Assembly (NCBI GenBank): GCA_050084515.1
Contig: CM114271.1
Coordinates: 43,028,001 to 43,092,000 of the forward strand
DNA: 64,000 bases
Direction: 5' to 3'
Origin: Blasia pusilla
Taxonomy: Eukaryota; Marchantiophyta; Marchantiopsida; Blasiales
Translations under genes and position numbers: made by a program
Shown: positions 29,961-42,149 of the stretch, piece after piece
How the letters are laid out: each line of letters begins with the position of its first letter
How positions within the stretch are numbered: the stretch's first letter is position 1
Notes under the pieces: model-generated
The model's database searches: none
The model's input: only the letters and a program-made list of their open reading frames with translations
What the model was told of the DNA's origin: nothing

Positions 29961-31263
29961 GCAACTATGGTTGAGTGAGTCATCCCTCCATGGGTTTCAA
30001 TTTTCGTAGAGGAGGTACCCTCTCTTGTCTCCTCCTTGTCATCCGCAAATGGTTGTGTCCATAACACATTGTGCAGGTTATAGTAAAGCCTTATGATCTT
30101 TATTTTTGCCAAGAATTTGGTTGAAAACGTACTCATGGTAGACATCCATTAACGATCCTTCCAAATTCTTGAACATATAGCTCTATGTTGTGAACGGGTT
30201 GAATTCTCGGGAGTTCCTTGTACTCTTAGAGTTGCACCAACTTCAAAACTTTGCAATTAAGTTGTGCATCTGGATAGTCCCTAACAACCCCGCAACTCTC
30301 AAAAACCTATGAGGTCATCTACATTAGTTGTATATCTTGTATGCCAATGGATCAAAGCCACTCAATGTCATAGGTGACGAAGCCCTCCTCCAAAATCTCT
30401 CCTCCATCTAAAGATGACACATACGGAGGTCAAGACCATTGAGAAGACGACAAGAGACAGTTATGAGTGGCAATCAAACATAATATAGAGCAAAGGCCAA
30501 AAAATTGGAGTCACTGATTGTAAACAAGGTCGAAATCATTGGCAATATACTCAAGGTGAACTCGTTGGCGGTTAGCTTGTAAATTAGACATTACATGTCT
30601 GTTATAATAGCACCATGGAAAAGACGACAAGAGACGATTAGTGAAAAATAGAATATGGTTGACGGGATAGAATGATGGTCGCAATGTGACTGATGGTGAG
30701 GTTGACAAACGGTTCCCAATCGGATCAACGTGAGTGACACAAGGTCGTTCAAGCCAATAGCAAAGTAGGTGTAGGAGTGCAAGGTTAGACATGCAGTTCA
30801 TCACTCTATTTAGGGGGGATGGAGCCAAACATACTTAGTCACGGCATTAGGCTGACCGTTCACACAAGCTTAGGGTGGCGATTAAGAAAGGATGCAAACT
30901 TGAGAGTTAGCAAGGACATATGTGTATTGGACAAGAAACTCCATTAGAGTAAGGGCGGTTTGTGTAGAATGGTAAGAGATGCAACCTTGCTTTATCACAC
31001 CTCACATATATTGAGGAATATATTAGAGGTGGCAAAGGGTATTGAGCCCAACATGGTGGAGAAGAGCATCATGACCTTGAGCTATGCCAGAGAGGGGTGG
31101 AGAGAAGTCAACACACCATATGTGCAACAACCTAGGATATAGGGTGGTCATTGAGATCCCATATACGTAATTGAGACCTATACCCTTGTATATATGCAGG
31201 TCACCAATAGCTAGGATTGATTTTTTTTACATGTGGTGGGGCCTAATGTTAGAGAGATTGTGC
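29961..31263. other. Intergenic DNA
   Basis: No recognised gene. There is a partial internal similarity between about 30410-30450 (AAGACGACAAGAGACAGTTA) and about 30615-30645 (AAGACGACAAGAGACGATTA), suggesting an old duplication. Confidence 0.4.
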
Positions 31264-31271
31264 ATGCCAAG

Positions 31272-31643
31272 CAGGGTTGCACATGGACAAAGTCTGTGCC
31301 CACGGCCCGCACCCAAGCCCACATCCATTTTTTGGCCCATGGGTAGCCTGTCTATGCAGGCTTGGGTACCCACGGCCCGCACCCAAGCCCGCATCCATTT
31401 TTTGGCCTATGCGTAGCCGGCCATGCAAGCCCTGTACGGGCCCATAGGGACTTGACCCTGCCGTGCGGTCCTGCTGGGGGCTAGTGCAAGCTGCGCTCAG
31501 GCCACAAAATGGGTGCAGGCTCTGCCAGCCGTGATCTACACGACTAGCTCAAAAGCTCAAGGATGGGCTCAAATGGGTGCCGGAGGTACCCGAGCGACAT
31601 GTTCGTGGACATATCCAGACTTGTCTGTTTCCGTGCAACCTTG
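31272..31643. mobile_element. Non-autonomous hAT-like element with perfect 8-bp target duplication
   Basis: The 372-bp element starts CAGGGTTGCACATGGACA and ends TGTCTGTTTCCGTGCAACCTTG, which are imperfect terminal inverted repeats. It is flanked by identical 8-bp direct repeats ATGCCAAG at 31264-31271 and 31644-31651. An 8-bp target duplication and CAGGG-type ends are typical of the hAT superfamily. The body is GC-rich, contains two direct copies of a block with CCCACGGCCCGCACCCAAGC (about 31299 and 31369), and has no transposase ORF. Related copies lie at 42040-42149, 43816-44083 and 60202-60651. Confidence 0.88.
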
Positions 31644-31651
31644 ATGCCAAG

Positions 31652-32329
31652 GGAATGGGTCTGCGCTTAATTCCAACCCCTGGACTAAATGGACCACATT
31701 AAAGTATTAGATTGTGATGATTTCCAATAATATGGCCATACTTGTGAGAGTTGCTTTGAATTACATCCCTACTTCCCAAGTTACCACTAGATAGAATATG
31801 TGAGAGAATATCAAAGAGAGCTAGAGGCCTAGGAACAATCATACGACATGGAGCAAAGGGACTTATAGATGGTCCAATGGAAGAATGAGGTAATGGATAT
31901 GCTTATGGAGGTGGTCATTAAGGCCCTGCTAGTGAGGATTCGATAGCTATCAAGATTGAGGAGATGCATCAATAGATTACAACAATAGCGTTGAGATTAT
32001 TGGATGCTAGATCAATGTCATCCACCCCTTATGGAGCAAGTAGGGACGTAAAGAATCACATATGGATTTGTAGGGCTACATAAATGAAGGAAGATGTCGT
32101 GGTTACAAGTGGAATAGCGGTACGTGGAGACTTAGTTCGAGGGACCTAACCACTAGCTATAGGGACAACTGGAGATATTTCGGTCACTACTCGCCTCCAT
32201 GATTGGATTTCCTAGATGAATGAGTTAGTCCATTTTTTTCTGTATTTGATTAGTGTTCTATATCGATATGTGTGCGTACAACAACTATCACATCTTTTGT
32301 AATGGATAGTAAATTTTTTATGCGACATG
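31652..32329. other. Intergenic DNA with part of the GA-associated repeat
   Basis: No gene was recognised. The block at about 32165-32230 (GGAGATATTTCGGTCACTA ... GATGAATGAGTTAG) is repeated at about 32822-32880, some 655 bp downstream, and loosely at 44255, so it belongs to the same repeat family as copies 1-3. Confidence 0.5.
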
Positions 32330-32860
<531 letters not shown>

Positions 32861-33059
32861 TTTAGGATGAATGAGTTAAGGAAGGTTAGACAAGGAAGGT
32901 GATCAATCATCTTTTGTTCTTGTTTATAATGCATTCAATTTATTTCCATTATTTTTGTCCCTGTTGGAGAGATACTATATTTATGTATGATGGAATGCAT
33001 TCCTCTGTTTTTATACAAGTGAAGCATTCCCAAATAAGGCCCAGGAAGTCGGCCTCGTG

Positions 33060-35280
33060 CCCAAAAAATTGTACGGGGAGATAGTTGGAAGCGAGGGTGT
33101 CTCTATCACTTTTATGTATCTGAAATCAAGGCTCCAATGCATGTGGCTAAGATCATTTACAAACATAGATTACATGTTGACAAGGATGGGATGCCATGCC
33201 ACGGCAATAACGACCCAACAAGTTTGGACACTCCTAACATGTATGCTCCTAGGATCTCAAAGGAGTTGAGATGTTACATAAAGAAGAGGCTTCGACTCAG
33301 GATAAAGCCGCACCAGATTATATGCGAGCAAGGGATGATGCTTAAAATGAGATCTGACACCTCTCCTGACTTTGAGGGGAGTATGACAAGGGATGATTTC
33401 CTGCAAATGCATGATATTACAAATGCAAAGAAGTCCTTGAATATGGAGACTTTCCAGTTTTGTATAGATGAAAATGAATCTTTGAGTACTTATGTAAACC
33501 TCTATCCAGAGAAGGTCTTCTTTTATGAGCCTTATTTTGATGATACAAGACCTTTCATATTGGGATTCCAAAGCGCTTGGCAATTGCAATTGATGGTGAA
33601 ATACGGACACAACAATGTTCTTAGCATGGATAGTACGTTTGGCACCAATCGAAGCAAGGTTCGTTACTCTTTATTCATATGTACACTAAATAAAACTTTG
33701 CAAAGTTTAATTTCATGTCTACTTGTAACAATCCTGATATGTTGGAGTTTTGTGTGTAGTTTCCTTTGTATACCATCTTAGTGTTTGATGAGCAACACAC
33801 TGGAATACCTGTAGCATGGATTTAGACCAGTAGCTCCAAGGAGGTGCACTTGGTGAAATGGCTACATGCAGTGGTGACCAAGTGTTGAAGACAACAACCC
33901 TCTTGGGAGCCGAATGCAATCATAGTAGACGATGCCAACGCCGAGCAAAATGCATTGAGGTATATTAAGGATATGCACTGAAGTATTCTCTTACTACAGG
34001 GTCATTCCACGGCCGTGTTTTTGTTTTTCAATATGATTTGTGATTCTGTTACATAGGCATATTGGTCACATGCATTGAAGGTATTGCGGGTATTTTTTTT
34101 CAATCATGCTGTAACTCACCAATAACTTTACTTGCACGATAATATTTTCCAACTCAAGTATCATATTGTGTCTCTGGCATGAACGCCATGACTGGTTGAA
34201 GCACTTGAAACGAAAGGTTCAATGTGCAATCATGAGAGCTCACATGTCACGACATCTAGGAGAAATTATGTACGTAAATCAGTGTGGCACATACACTGGA
34301 GGTGTGATCTTGGATGATGCAAAGATCTTGCTACAAAAATTCTATTCAGACTTCAAAGAGGAAGTTGAATTCATCAACTATATAAGGACTTATTGGGAGC
34401 CGAAATTAGGTGGATGTCTTTGTTTCTCCGATATATTTGCAATAGTTACATAATCGGTGTTTATGAGTGATATTTTCTTTCGTTGGTTCTCTAGAATATT
34501 AATATTGCAGGTGTCTGGATTAACTATAAATCCATGTATTTTTGTTTGAGCACAGGTAAGTGGGTGAAAGCGGCAAGGGACTACCCTCATGCAAACCAAG
34601 ACATGAACACAGCAATTGAAGCATATCATGGAAGCATGAAAGCAGTTCTTGCTGATGACAACAAGAGTATTGCTCGAAGAAGAGGAGACTACCTAGTTTG
34701 GAAGCTTAGCAGTTTTGTAGAGGCTTGGTATTTTCACATTCACTTGCTGAAAAAAAAAGGTTTTGCACAAAACGCAATAGAAGAGCAATATGTGAATAAT
34801 GCAGTATTGAAAGGAAGAGAAATCCCAGCGGGCGATGTGCAGCTTAGTGAATCAAGGGGGCAAGTCAGGATGGCACGTGTCAGGAGCCAAACAATACCAA
34901 CAAAATGGTATGAAGTATACAACTATGACACCGAATGGGGTCATTGTGAGTGTCCTTGGTCCCTAAAGGGGAACATCTGCAAGCACATGGTAAGAAATAC
35001 ATATGTTTTCCTTTTTGGGTATCACAAATCGTCACATTGTCCATCTTCTAATGCAAGTATCATGATTTCTATGATGAGATCTCTCTCCAGATTGCAACTT
35101 TGTTACGAGAGGATTACAACAAAAAGGACCTTGTGAATATACTTGGAAGAAGATTGGGCACAAAATGGGGAGGAATTGCACAACTAAAAATGAAAATGAC
35201 GAATTCAAGATCTATTGAAAGTCATATCTCCGGCGACCTCCTCGATCTCAACAAAATACTAGGTTTCCTTTGAAATACTA
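33060..35280 (+). pseudogene. MULE-type transposase with SWIM zinc finger (intron-containing, inactivated)
   Basis: Mutator-like transposases cut and reinsert their element. The N-terminal part reads HVAKIIYKHRLHVDK, GMPCHGNNDP and APRISKELRCYIKKRL (about 33135-33290). The catalytic region has LSMDSTFGTNRSK (about 33620-33658) and IIVDDANAEQNALR (about 33917-33958), then LCLWHERHDWLKHL (about 34168). The C-terminal part reads ARDYPHANQDMNTAIEAYHG and a SWIM finger CECPWSLKGNICKHM (about 34945-34989). Introns are likely at about 33659-33758 and 34990-35092, since GT-AG borders rejoin homologous sequence. A TAG and a TGA (about 33823-33885) break the catalytic exon, so this copy is dead. The motif set resembles FAR1-related and SWIM-domain transposases of plants. 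Terminal inverted repeats were not identified. Confidence 0.8.
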
Positions 35281-35855
35281 ATACAAAATCTTGTAGTGCA
35301 AGTAGATTGAGATGATTTGGATATTATTTATGTTATGTTTTTCAGGTTTCAGCTAGAATCTGATTATTTGAATCTGAAGTGTCTTTGAGAATGCATTCCA
35401 TACACAGAGACAAGTATAAGCCCTTCGCTTGAGACAACACCAGTAGTCGAAGAATTTAATTTATCAGGTTCAACCCAAGAAATGGAGGCTACTATAGACA
35501 AAGTGTACTCTGAGTTGCAGAATCATTGTCATGGTAGTGACTTGCTTTTAAGAATGGCGTCTAAAATTTTGAGGGAAATAAATGGTCGGATTGAAATAAC
35601 AAAAGTTGTTGTTAGAAACGGCTTGACACAGCAGACATACAATGATGGTTTCCAAAACAATAATTCTATCAAACGAGTGAAGTCGAACATTGAGCGCTGG
35701 TCAGAAAAAGCAAAGAGACAGAGTACACAACATGGATTAGGATATAATACAGTCTTGTGTCCATCCCAAGATGGAAGCTCAAGTAGGTTACCATCCTTTC
35801 CAAAGCCAAGACCAAGAAAGAAGAGATTAGGCCTGCAAGATGAGCTAGACTCATA
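35281..35855 (+). pseudogene. Probable C-terminal exon of the MULE/SWIM gene
   Basis: An open frame about 35482-35855 encodes a hydrophilic 124-residue tail ending in a basic stretch (KPRPRKKRLGLQDELDS), followed by TAG. SNIERWSEKAKRQ and the basic end suggest a DNA-binding or nuclear-localised tail, as often found after the SWIM finger. A splice acceptor-like AG precedes it, but the link to the transposase is inferred only from position and strand. Confidence 0.4.
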
Positions 35856-36221
35856 GGCAAGATCAATGCTTTTGAATATAGATGGTGCCACATGCACGTG
35901 ATTTTGTTGTAGTTTTGAGATCGGTGTATATGGAGGATTGGGGCTTTTGGAGTTCATGGAAGGTATTCCAGATTGGCGGATCTTCACGGGATCTCCACGG
36001 GTAGCGGCACATATATTAACGGCATCGATTATAGGGTCTTCCGCCGGCCTTAGGCTTTTGGATTTTTGAGAGAGGGACATCGCGATACATAGGGGCTCAG
36101 TTTCGATGAATATTTTCAATCTTCAGCTTCATGGAAGATGAAGCAACTATGAATCAAGGGAAACAGAAACGAGTGTGAAGAAGTTCTTCTTATCTCCACG
36201 ATTCAATTTTGATCTGTCACC
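35856..36221. other. Short intergenic stretch
   Basis: Nothing recognised; may contain the leader of the following ORF. Confidence 0.4.
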
Positions 36222-36839
36222 ATGGACAAAACTCGTGCAATGAAGAGGACCAGAGGAGTGATCAAGCTCCAACAGGCTTCCAGACCTGCTCAAGGACTTA
36301 AAGAAGGGGATAGAGGCCATGAATCAGATGGGGACACTACAAAACGCGTGAAGAAAGGTGCTGGAAGTGTTTCTTGCTCTGAAATTTCTACTACCAGCTT
36401 ATCATTGTCAAATTTGAACAAAAACTTCAACGATGCGTTTGTGAAGATTTTTATGGGGCCTGCAGGAAAGAAGCCAGCCAAGTCTCACAAGGGATCACTT
36501 GTAGAACTGCAAGAGTTGTCAGCCAGGTTGAAGGTCATTTCAAATGTTTGCAATACTATGGAAACGATTGTGCATGGATTTTTATCTGTGCGCATTTCTC
36601 TACAGAAGCTCGAAAGTTCCATGTCTGAAAAGACCATCGATGGCTTACCTCAAATCATTGAGAAGTCTGTGTTGCAGGTACAAGCACTCTTGACAGATGA
36701 AAATGTCCTTCAATTGAGTGTGGCAAATAGAGAGGTGCTCCAATGTTTAGATCAGAACCGTAGTGCTTGGAAATTTCTACGTGCTCAGATTTACTTTGAT
36801 CTCTGCCCACAAAGCTTACATAGAAATTCCTCCCCCTAA
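36222..36839 (+). CDS. Uncharacterised 205-residue protein
   Basis: I do not recognise this protein. It starts at an ATG in a good plant context (CACCATGGAC) and ends at TAA 36837. The first 75 residues are basic and charged (MKRTRGV, DTTKRVKKGAG), suggesting a nuclear signal. The rest is mostly helical, with LVELQELSARLKVISNVCNTM and LPQIIEKSVLQVQALL, and could form coiled coils. No stops interrupt it, unlike the transposon genes around it. It lies 1 kb downstream of the dead MULE transposase on the same strand, so it could be a second protein of that element, a captured host fragment or an independent gene. The present end may be an exon boundary. Confidence 0.5.
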   Translation: MDKTRAMKRTRGVIKLQQASRPAQGLKEGDRGHESDGDTTKRVKKGAGSVSCSEISTTSLSLSNLNKNFNDAFVKIFMGPAGKKPAKSHKGSLVELQELSARLKVISNVCNTMETIVHGFLSVRISLQKLESSMSEKTIDGLPQIIEKSVLQVQALLTDENVLQLSVANREVLQCLDQNRSAWKFLRAQIYFDLCPQSLHRNSSP

Positions 36840-37419
36840 CTGATGAATTCTATTCTGAAGTAATACGTGAGCTCACATTGTGAGTAAATTTCTCAAAATT
36901 TATTTTCTATCTCGTTTTGATCCCAGATTGTCCTACTTGACTTTAATATGTGCATTATTTCACATTTTTGGCCTTGGACAAATGATTTCATTGTATGACC
37001 ATTAAGTATATCACGGCATATTGGAACATACTTTCGTTAAAAACATGATACTTTCAGAATCCTTTTCCCTGATTTTATCTGTAATGAATCCCTTCATGGA
37101 GTTATCAGGGTGTTCTATCGTTATATTCTTGGACACTAATACATAAAAAGTATAAGCTGAGAACATACACACTCTCATTTCACAGGTAGGCAACATGTCC
37201 TTTTAGATGATGTTTGGAATCTGTCCTCATTCTTTTTTTTACAAAAATTGAGAAGATAGGTTACAAGAGTAGAATGTTTTCCACTCAATGGGGATACATT
37301 AAATACTCTCCACTTTGTCGAAAGATAGTTGAGATACAGACTTCACTTCCAAAGATAACTCTAGCACACCGGATGAAAAAATGGTGGGGAAACACACTGT
37401 ACTACTCTAATAAAGCCGT
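36840..37419. other. Intergenic DNA
   Basis: AT-rich, no recognised features. The last part grades into the tandem array. Confidence 0.4.
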
Positions 37420-38906
37420 CTATTTTGTGGTCCTCTTAATTTTATGTTGGAATTATTTCCATATTCACCACTAATCCATTCATCTTATTCTATACTTTTA
37501 CACATGCTTTCCATACGTTTAGGTAATACAAGCGATAACAAAAGGGTGTAATTCCCTAAACCGTGGCTATGGGCTTCTCTACAATCGTATGGCAAAGGTG
37601 GAATGCTTTTTATTTTCCGCTAACTAACTACAACATAGAAAGAAATGGTAAAAGAAAGAGTGGAATACTTTCCTTTCGCTACGCACATCAGCTTCCCATT
37701 TCCATCTCTACAATAAATTTTCACTACCGTCATGTGTAATGTGCTTGGAAGATGGAATCCTTTGTATTCAACCCGAAACTCCCGACACTTATATGAATTT
37801 CCTCTTAATTTCTTGGTCTCCTTAATTCTAAGATGGAATACTTACCATATTATCCACTTCTCCGTTAAGTTTATTTGATAGTTTAAAACCTATTTTCTAT
37901 TTGTTTGGGTAATTGAAGGGTTTCAGGTTTTCCTTTACCGATTGCAAAATCTTCCCATTTTGCCTTCCAAATTTTTCCTTTTGGTTAAAGGTGGAATATT
38001 CTGCTCGCCATCGAATGTTTACGACACATGAACATTACTTATCCTTGTATGCCATTACATACAAAGGTAATGTCGAAAAAGTTTCCAAACGATTAAAATA
38101 TATAGATTTGGTTGTAAGAGTATAAATATTTGTGTGTATCAACTATATTTGTGTGTAAAATCTAAATAACTAAAATACACAAACAAAAAATGGCAAAGCA
38201 AAAAGTGGAATACTTTCCTTCGGCTACGCACAACAACTTCCCACTTCTTCGAGTGTAATGTGTGTGGAAGATGGAATGCTTTCTATTTACCTCGATCCTA
38301 CCGACACTCTTGTGAATTTTCCCATAATTTCTCGGCCTCCTGGATTCTAAGATGGAATGCTTACCATATTGTCCACTTATCCATTCACTTTATTTTATAG
38401 TTTTACACATGTTTTCTATTTGTTTCTATTTTCTGCTAACTAACAACAACACAGAAAAAAATTGGTAAAAGAAAGAGTGGAATACTTTCCTTCGGCTACG
38501 CACAACAACTTCCCACTTCTTCGAGTGTAATGTGTGTGGAAGATGGAATGTTTTCTATTTACCTCGATCCTACCGACACTCTTGTGAATTTTCCCATAAT
38601 TTCTCGATATCCTTAATTCTAAGCTGGAATGCTTACCATATTGTCCACTTATCCATTCACTTTATTTTATAGTTTTACACATGTTTTCTATTTGCTTCTA
38701 TTTTCCGCTAACTAACAACAACACAGAAAAAAATTGGTAAAAGAAAGAGTGGAATACTTTCCTTCAGCTACGCACAACAACTTCCCACTTCCAATCTTAT
38801 AATAAATTATGATTTTCTCCGAGTGTAATAGATGGAATGCTTTCTATTTACCTCGATCCTACCATATTGTCCACTTATCCATTCACTTTATTTTATAGTT
38901 TTACAT
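37420..38906 (+). repeat. 272-bp tandem repeat array
   Basis: The marker GTGGAATACTTTCCTT occurs at 37660, 38205, 38477 and 38749, giving unit lengths of about 272 bp (545 for the first, a double step). Each unit also carries GATGGAATGCTTTCTATT and GATGGAATGCTTACCATATT, so a GGAATNCTT core occurs three times per unit, hinting at an older and shorter repeat. The later units are almost identical, and the earlier ones at the left edge are more diverged. The last unit has an internal deletion. There is no coding capacity. Confidence 0.9.
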
Positions 38907-39507
38907 CTTCACGAATGCAGCAAGAACCTCAATAGTGATTCTCACTTCATTCTTACGATACAGTAGAAACCCAAGGGAAAAAAGGGGCATAGGAGCCCAT
39001 CAGAAAGCCTTCTACGAGAGCCACAACCTTCAAAATCGGCCACTGGTGGCCAATCTCTGAATGACATGGTCACATGCAACACCAAAACCCATCTAATACA
39101 CCTTCACGATACATTCTGAAGTTATCAATGGAAATAAAGAGATTTCAAGAAGCAAGTAACTACAGAGACCAACTTACCCACCATAATCAAGCACCTGAGG
39201 CTGAATCACTCCGCATGACTGAGTAGCAAAAGACACCGAATACACTTATACAGGTAAAGCGACAACGAAAAAGTGACTCCCCGTCTATTTAAGAAAGAAC
39301 CGCAATCAATTGGACACTAGTGTGATCTGGCCCAATTGTAGAAAACGTAAGGCATTCCAGCAATGCAACTCTACGGATTTAAAAAAAAGCAGAGAACTCT
39401 GAGGCACATCTCCCTTGATTCTCTGCCTATGTCGTAGTATAATCCTACAGAACAAACGCGAAAATCAATAGACGATTCACCCATCCAATCAACCCTTCAT
39501 ACGCTCC
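38907..39507. other. Intergenic DNA
   Basis: No recognised gene or repeat. Confidence 0.4.
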
Positions 39508-39890
39508 GGAGATGAATGTGTTCATAAACACGTTCATCTCCAAGGTTCGGAGAGAAAACTAATACGTTACGAACCGAAAGCACTCTGGCTGCAACGATCA
39601 ATGCGGAGGGCAAATTTCTGCAACGGAGGGCAAATCTCTCCAACGGAGGGAAAATTTCTCCAACGGAGAGCAAATTTCTGCAACAGAGGGGAAATCTCTG
39701 CAACGGAGGGCAAAATTCTGCAACGGAGGGCAAATCTCTGCAAACGGAGGGCAAAATTCTGCAACGGACGGGAAATCTCTGTAACGGAGGGCAAATTTCT
39801 GCAACGGATGGCATGGCAAATCTCTGCAACGGAGGGCAAACGCATCACAGAGATCAATGTGTTCATAAACACATCTCCAAGGATGTGCAG
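39508..39890 (+). repeat. 20-bp minisatellite flanked by a 35-40 bp direct repeat
   Basis: From about 39601 to 39840 a unit near CAACGGAGGGCAAATTTCTG is repeated some twelve times with point changes and a few indels. On the left (about 39510-39547) and right (about 39853-39885) lies the same block, AGATNAATGTGTTCATAAACAC followed by ATCTCCAAGG. The left copy can fold on itself (GATGAATGTG against CACGTTCATC). The ORFs crossing the array on the minus strand are repeat artefacts. Confidence 0.9.
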
Positions 39891-42039
39891 CCGATTGAAA
39901 TTCTACACGGACAAAATCAGCAGCAGTAGCTCCGTCCTCCGTAGCTGCTCCATCCTCCGCAGCAGCTCCGTCCTCAACACTAGCTCTCTCAGGATTGCCC
40001 CTCACTACGACGACTCACTTCCTGGATTTATAAGCTGGCCTTTGAGATTTGAATTTCAAAACGCAAATGTATCATCCACACCATCCACCCTACCATCCAC
40101 ATACCATCCACATTGCTCGCGGATATCCGAGAGCGTCCCGGACCATCCAAGAGGGTCACCGTTGCTAGGAAAATGTAGCCGGGTGTAGAGCATTCCGATC
40201 GCGATGGAGGGAATGGGTTTGGGGCACCCGTCACTTGAACCCGCAACACAGGGGACATGATGGGAGCAATAAGTGCTCTGACTATGGTGAGCCATGTAAC
40301 ATGGTCGGCTGGATTTGACTCCCCAGTTCTCACAACGTCGTAAGAACAGTCTCGTATGAGAACTTGAAACCTTCTTCAAAGCATGTATAGCCCTTTTTAG
40401 CCGTGCTTTCTAATGAACATACCTGTGATCGAATAAAAGTACGAACGAAGAAGCTCCACCTGCCAATTAATGTGCTCCTAAATCCAATCCATGGAAAGTT
40501 ACGGTTCATGTTATACCAGGATGAGATAAGAACATCTTTACCACAAACATCGGAACGACCTCGTCTCATGGAAAGACTGCCATCCATGGAAAGATTCGAT
40601 CTCTAACTCACTTTTTGTTGGCCGAGGTATACGGAGAAAGGGACCGTCACCTCCATCCGAGCGACACTTGTAACATAGGTTGGAAACTGTCACATTGTGT
40701 TCCAGCTGGAGTTGGTGGGGAAGAATAGTACGGTAATCTACCGACATCCACTTGAGGAAACTAAAATTAATGTTCCGCATTCTGCATGTGAGGCAATCGC
40801 TCGAGCGCGTTTCGGAATCGGAACTTTCACGCACACTTGGACACATGTAAACTGTCCACGTAAGCCCGTCAAGGCCATCGTTGACAATGTTGTCGCCTAT
40901 GCATCCTCGCTGGTTGGTTAGACTCAAATTAACTTGTGGTTAACTGAACGTATGTCGCACAACATATTTTACAAAAACGTTCCTCCTACCGGCCAACAAG
41001 GCGATACGTTCTGTTCAAATGGTCGAAAACATTTCTCCTTGGGACCACCGGATTAGGTTCTATCATGGGTGAGACGATGATCACTGAGATCCTCCTCCTC
41101 ATGCTCGACTCGACTCGACTCCCCTGGGGCTAACAATGATGTGTAGCGGAGATGCCCACTGTCTTTCAATGCCAGCTGCCCTCTGAGAGTTCTCTCTGCC
41201 TGAAAGCTTTTGAGCGACCGGCCCGAACAGACGGGATTCCGCATATCTTGAGACAATTCTCTTGTGTCGTCTCCGGGCAGTCCTCACAAGTTCTTGTACC
41301 CAACGACATCTGATCTTTCAGTTTCTTAGAGTCTCGATTGACGTGAAATTTTCTTTTCTTTCCTCTTTTTGCTACTGGCGACTGATCAGTTTCAGGAACG
41401 ATGTAACGTGCAAGTGTACGCGTAATTTAGGGAGAAAATGAATCCCTTGCACCAATTCTGCGTTAAAAAAACATATTGACGTGAATGGTAGAGCGATTAT
41501 GATCATACCATGGGCGTTCTCTTCTCAAAATTTCATGGAATGATGCATGCGCGGAAATATAACGCTTGGCTTGGTTGTTTCCAAGTTTCTCCCCTTTTTC
41601 CTCTCTTGTTGGATTATTCTTGTTCCATGATTCTCACCAAGGAATTAGGAGTTGCAACATGACCTTGACATGGCATGTTAAGGTCATGTCGTATACTCCT
41701 AGTGAAAAGTGGGGTTCCTTTGCATTTCTTCATTTCCATCTCGTCCCTACGATGTAACTTTCCTGGTGATGCTCTTGGATTAGAAACGAGCTACTTTTCA
41801 CACGCTACCACCACTAAACCTACCTTGCACCTTATGAAGGCCCTTATCCCGGGCTTTCCGCACTTAAATTACTCTTCTTTTCTTCAGTTTCTTTCTCTTT
41901 ATGCTTGCGATCCTCCCTTTCGAGCTTGTGCGTTGCATTGTGGTACCACTCGAGTGTTTCCCTAATCGTGAGGAAAATAGTAGGTTTGAAAATAAATCAA
42001 TCAAGTAGAAATTTTTAAGATTTGATTTGCTTGATATCA
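39891..42039. other. Intergenic DNA
   Basis: Several ORFs of 60-130 codons occur (for example 40697-40921 and 41566-41757) without recognisable motifs. A short CTCGACT tandem lies at about 41103-41120. About 39900-41300 is less AT-rich than the flanks and might hold a diverged gene that I cannot identify. Confidence 0.35.
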
Positions 42040-42149
42040 ATGGGGGCCAAGCCTTGGGCTCCGTCAGCCCGGGTTTACGCGGCGGGTTGAGGTGTAGGCT
42101 TGGGTGCGAGCCGGGCATGTCCGGATTTATCCGTTTCTGTGCAACCTCG
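42040..42149. mobile_element. Truncated hAT-like element (right end)
   Basis: Ends CCGTTTCTGTGCAACCTCG, matching the right end of the element at 31272-31643, with the same GC-rich body (GGCTTGGGTGCGAGCCGGGC, GTCCGGATTTATCCG). The left end is missing. Confidence 0.6.

Noticed and set aside
29721-29978. ORF of repeated Arg-Glu through the GA run, and the Ser-Leu ORF on the other strand
   Set aside because: Produced entirely by the dinucleotide repeat; the same applies to 32597-32857 and to 47228-47482.
39601-39840. CRISPR-like array
   Set aside because: Units abut directly with no unique spacers, and the genome is eukaryotic.
39497-40188. Long overlapping ORFs on both strands across the minisatellite, with repeating PSVAEICPPLQRF-like units
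   Set aside because: Several frames are open because the 20-bp unit has few stop codons; the encoded repeats change frame at each indel and show no selection for one frame.
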